Source: Strongylocentrotus droebachiensis (lineage: Eukaryota > Echinodermata > Echinoidea > Camarodonta > Strongylocentrotidae). From it: DNA of 64,000 nucleotides. The stretch covers positions 159,001 to 223,000 of the forward strand of contig JAVYIG010002758.1 in the NCBI GenBank assembly GCA_035222895.1. Reading direction: 5' to 3'. Below the pieces are notes generated by a model. It was not told the DNA's origin. It saw only the letters and a list, made by a program, of their open reading frames with translations, and did not search any database. Within the stretch, counting starts at the first letter, position 1. Each line of letters begins with the position of its first letter. Position numbers and translations under genes: made by a program. Below, piece by piece: positions 61,228-64,000 of the stretch.

Positions 61228-61265
61228 ACCACATGTGGAAAATAAACTTGAACTTGAACTTGATT
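61228..61265 (+). mobile_element. LINE-like 3' tail (ACTTGA)n
   Basis: GGAAAATAAACTTGAACTTG, then AACTTGATTGATT, has an AATAAA-like signal followed by a short hexamer repeat, as at 3' ends of several invertebrate LINE families. The upstream body (about 61060-61227) is not recognisable. Confidence 0.4.
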
Positions 61266-62880
61266 GATTTATTGATTAATTTTAGCTCTCACGACACAAT
61301 CGGTTACCTTGTCACATTAAATTTTGAAAATGAGTTCATATCTTCAGGAGATTGAGTAAATCTATTAAAAATAAAATTTGTTCTAAACTTAGGAGTTCTA
61401 AAGATCCTTGTCAATACAGATTTTACTAGGTTCTTGTTATGTTGGATTTGAGTATCCAACATCCAGTGTGTACTAAACAAAATTGCAACTTATGTTATGA
61501 TTTTAAACTATAAACTGTATTATTTAAACTAACTTGTAGCTTCTCAGTAATTATATATGCATGAGCCTTTAACCCTTCAACCCTGATCTAACTAAACTGT
61601 CTGCTAACAGGGAGAAGGGGGTCAAATCTTTCTTCACTTATAATGAACATCATTATGGCACTCAAAAGACAAAACCATTTATATTTTAACTTCTTATCCT
61701 ACAGCCACTTGAGACATCATTATCAGATAAAAACAGGAATGCAAGTCGTTTGTATATATAGCTACATATATGTTAACATGGGATCTTGTTCGGAAATTCA
61801 CCTTGTTTATTCTGCATTGTACATTGGTGTGTAATTGAAGATGGCTACTTGCATGGTCCTTCACTTGTTTGAAGTGAATAGGTAAGTAGAAACCCACAGA
61901 GAAAAGGAAGAATCATTGTGAAAGTGCCTAAAAGAGAGTGTGGACAAAATAATGTCCATTTCCTGGGACTTCAATGCATCAATGAAGAATGATGTTATCA
62001 TATTTCATGTGCTTTCATGTGCGTTGGATCGAATGAATATTACACAACCAGTTCAAATTTTTTAGATTGTGCATTTCTACAGATCTGTTCCCCCCCCCCC
62101 TCCTCCAAGCTTTAATATTATTCAACAGGTGTAATAGATTTGGAAGAATGGAATGATGCAACAATACCATATTAATAGGGTCAGCAAAAATACATTGGAG
62201 CAATAACACTTTAGCTTGGAAAAGCTTTAAAAAAGCTCATTAAACTGAAGAAGAAAAAATAAGAGCTCTCGTAAAAACCGAAAATGGCACTTATATATTT
62301 AAAATCAAATCTAAAAAAAGCATCTTCGTACAGGAAAGTATTAATTATATCATTTCATTACTTTGATCATGCAAGAAGCTATTCCTAGCCTTCCTAAAAA
62401 TGTCCTGAATCATTTATTCTCCATCACTTCTACCCTAATAACTTTATGTATCATCATATAGATAAAGCCAGCCTCATGTGAACAGCGCTCTCTGTATCCA
62501 CTGCCCAGCCCTCTAGAGTAATACCTGATAAATTTTCACAGTCAACATTTTCCCATTCCTGATGAAATTAAATTCCTCCTTTGGGGGTCAAGTTAAACTA
62601 ACCAACCAACTTTTATTATGCATGTGTGACGTCAAGACTTGTGAGTCCTCACACAAAAATTATCTTCAGGATATATCTGTTTATTTGGGGGTTTTGAAAT
62701 CAGCATGAGATATTTGTTAAATATGCAGAGAACTGTAATATGACATTGTCTCTTATCTCATGTGTACTGCATATTTTGATTTTGTCTTCATGTCTTTTTG
62801 TTTGTGGGAGGGGGGTATCTTTGTATTAAAAACTTGGAAGGAAAAGAGATATTTTGATTAAGAAGTTTATTGTCCTTTAT
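61266..62880. other. Unique AT-rich DNA
   Basis: C-run at about 62091-62101. AAACTGTCTGCTAACAGGGA near 61596 may be a remnant of the foldback family. No gene supported. Confidence 0.45.
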
Positions 62881-62936
62881 TGTCAACTGAGAGTAAATAA
62901 AGTACTATAATGTAATGCCTTTCTGGCTCTAAGTAT
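62881..62936. repeat. Foldback-family copy, right arm intact
   Basis: TGTCAACTGAGAGTAAATAA on the left is decayed. TAATGCCTTTCTGGCTCTAA on the right matches the family arm. Confidence 0.55.
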
Positions 62937-63687
62937 AAGGGATATCCTGGAAAAGCAAAGAGCATTCCTTGAAAATTTAGGGACTATATAGTTTTGGAAA
63001 TTTAAAGAGTTTCATGTCCATCATTTCATTTGCCTTGTGTCTTAACTGAAATGACCACATTTCAACTTATAACTACTCGAAGGAGCCGATTGGTTTAGCA
63101 AACTTTCTCATGTCTGTCCAGAGCAAAATATGTGACAGTTTTATTTGATAGAATAAAACTGCTAGTTTTTAATCACTCTTGGCATTCAAGTTGTCAAGTT
63201 TCCTTCGACCACAGCAATTATAAAATTAGTGAAAAGATCTATAAATATCTCAGAGTCCTCTTGTATTACTAGATGAAATGCTTTGATGAAAAAGAAGCGT
63301 TGTCTCTTGTCAAAACAGAATATTGCTCATTACAAGCAGCTTTTAAATGAAGAATGCAATAAACATATATGAAGTATGGAAATTGGCTATTGACTGACAA
63401 ACAAACCTTGCACATGACTAGTTCTAGGAGTTGTAGACTTTTTAAACAAGGAACACGAGATGAATATGGAATTATTGTAATACACGAACTAAAAAGGAAA
63501 TATACAAATTTGTCTGCCGACAGCTCTATGTAAAATATGTTAGTTAACAACTCTTTCTGTCTCTCTCTCACTGATGCAATGGGAAGCTTAAAACTTCAGA
63601 AATTAAAAACCCATATTTTGCTTAAAAATAAAAAAGGGATATACAATACCCTTAAAAGGTAGCAATAGGTCGTCATTACTGCTTGAT
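62937..63687. other. Unique AT-rich DNA
   Basis: No feature recognised. The minus-strand 100-residue read (63269-63571) has no coding signature. Confidence 0.45.
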
Positions 63688-63728
63688 ACAGAGTTAATGC
63701 CCTTCCGGCTTTGAACAGACAAAACAGT
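63688..63728. repeat. Foldback-family half copy
   Basis: CAGAGTTAATGCCCTTCCGG, then CTTTGAACAGACAAAA, is a clean right arm. The left arm is missing apart from TTGATA. Confidence 0.6.
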
Positions 63729-63866
63729 ACCTTTTTCTATGAGAGCTATGACTCGATCTAGCATCCTTGACACTTTACTTTACATTGTCTCTTTCTACCT
63801 AGGAGAAGAATCGAATGCCTCAAGGGAGGAGACACTGCCCTGGTATGAGCACGACGTCAGCAGAAA

Positions 63867-63950
63867 GTCTGTTGAGTGCAAGAAGGGTATTAACTCATAT
63901 CCTTCTATTCACAGTTAACGCCCTTCTGGCTCTTAGTGGAAAGACGGTGC
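63867..63950. repeat. AGCCAGAAGGG foldback family copy
   Basis: GTCTGTTGAGTGCAAGAAGG, then GTATTAACTCATAT, is mirrored by CAGTTAACGCCCTTCTGGCT, then CTTAGTGGAAAGACGG. It is one of the better paired copies. Confidence 0.75.
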
Positions 63951-64000
63951 CTGCTTCTTTGTCTTGCTTTAGGATGCGATTGTACTATAACTAGATTAGG

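Overview
The window is AT-rich, repeat-laden eukaryotic nuclear DNA with no bacterial-type gene packing, no rRNA cluster and no intact long ORF. Very long purine/pyrimidine microsatellites, many short foldback and TIR elements, homopolymer C/G runs and a telomere-like block fit a marine invertebrate, perhaps an echinoderm. That assignment is inference; no gene here proves the taxon. Most open frames are low-complexity artefacts.

Genes: the only well supported coding segment is a minus-strand first coding exon (6905-7070). It has a good start context, a basic n-region, a hydrophobic signal peptide and a phase-1 splice donor, so a secreted or membrane protein gene would run toward the low-coordinate side and out of the window. 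Weaker minus-strand exon candidates are at 25555-25625, 29587-29843, 43359-43474 and 43534-43658. They cannot be joined into a gene from this sequence alone.

Mobile elements: four non-autonomous elements flanked by TTAA lie at 4106-4607, 5484-5850, 12931-13307 and 45681-46047, the last two being copies of one family. Other TIR elements are at 9851-10177, 32103-32296 and 33593-33759 (TA-flanked), with eroded relatives of the last near 11836 and 36527. A short foldback family built around AGCCAGAAGGGCATTAAC and its reverse complement recurs at least a dozen times across the window, with a cluster at 37915-38215.

The most striking structure is a tandem array at 50549-59535: five direct-order units of about 1.8 kb (the fourth lacks its 3' end) separated or preceded by small hairpin blocks. 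The 5' word TTGCAATGACG is present inverted just before a 3' hairpin that is followed by TGCATTTCTAG. This resembles the layout of Helitron/Helentron-type non-autonomous elements in a head-to-tail array. Units 1 and 3 are nearly identical while unit 2 between them is more diverged, so the array has been homogenised or duplicated in 3.6 kb blocks.

The rest is unique AT-rich DNA with microsatellites, small tandem duplications, a tRNA-like SINE fragment (49230-49318) and LINE-like 3' tails.
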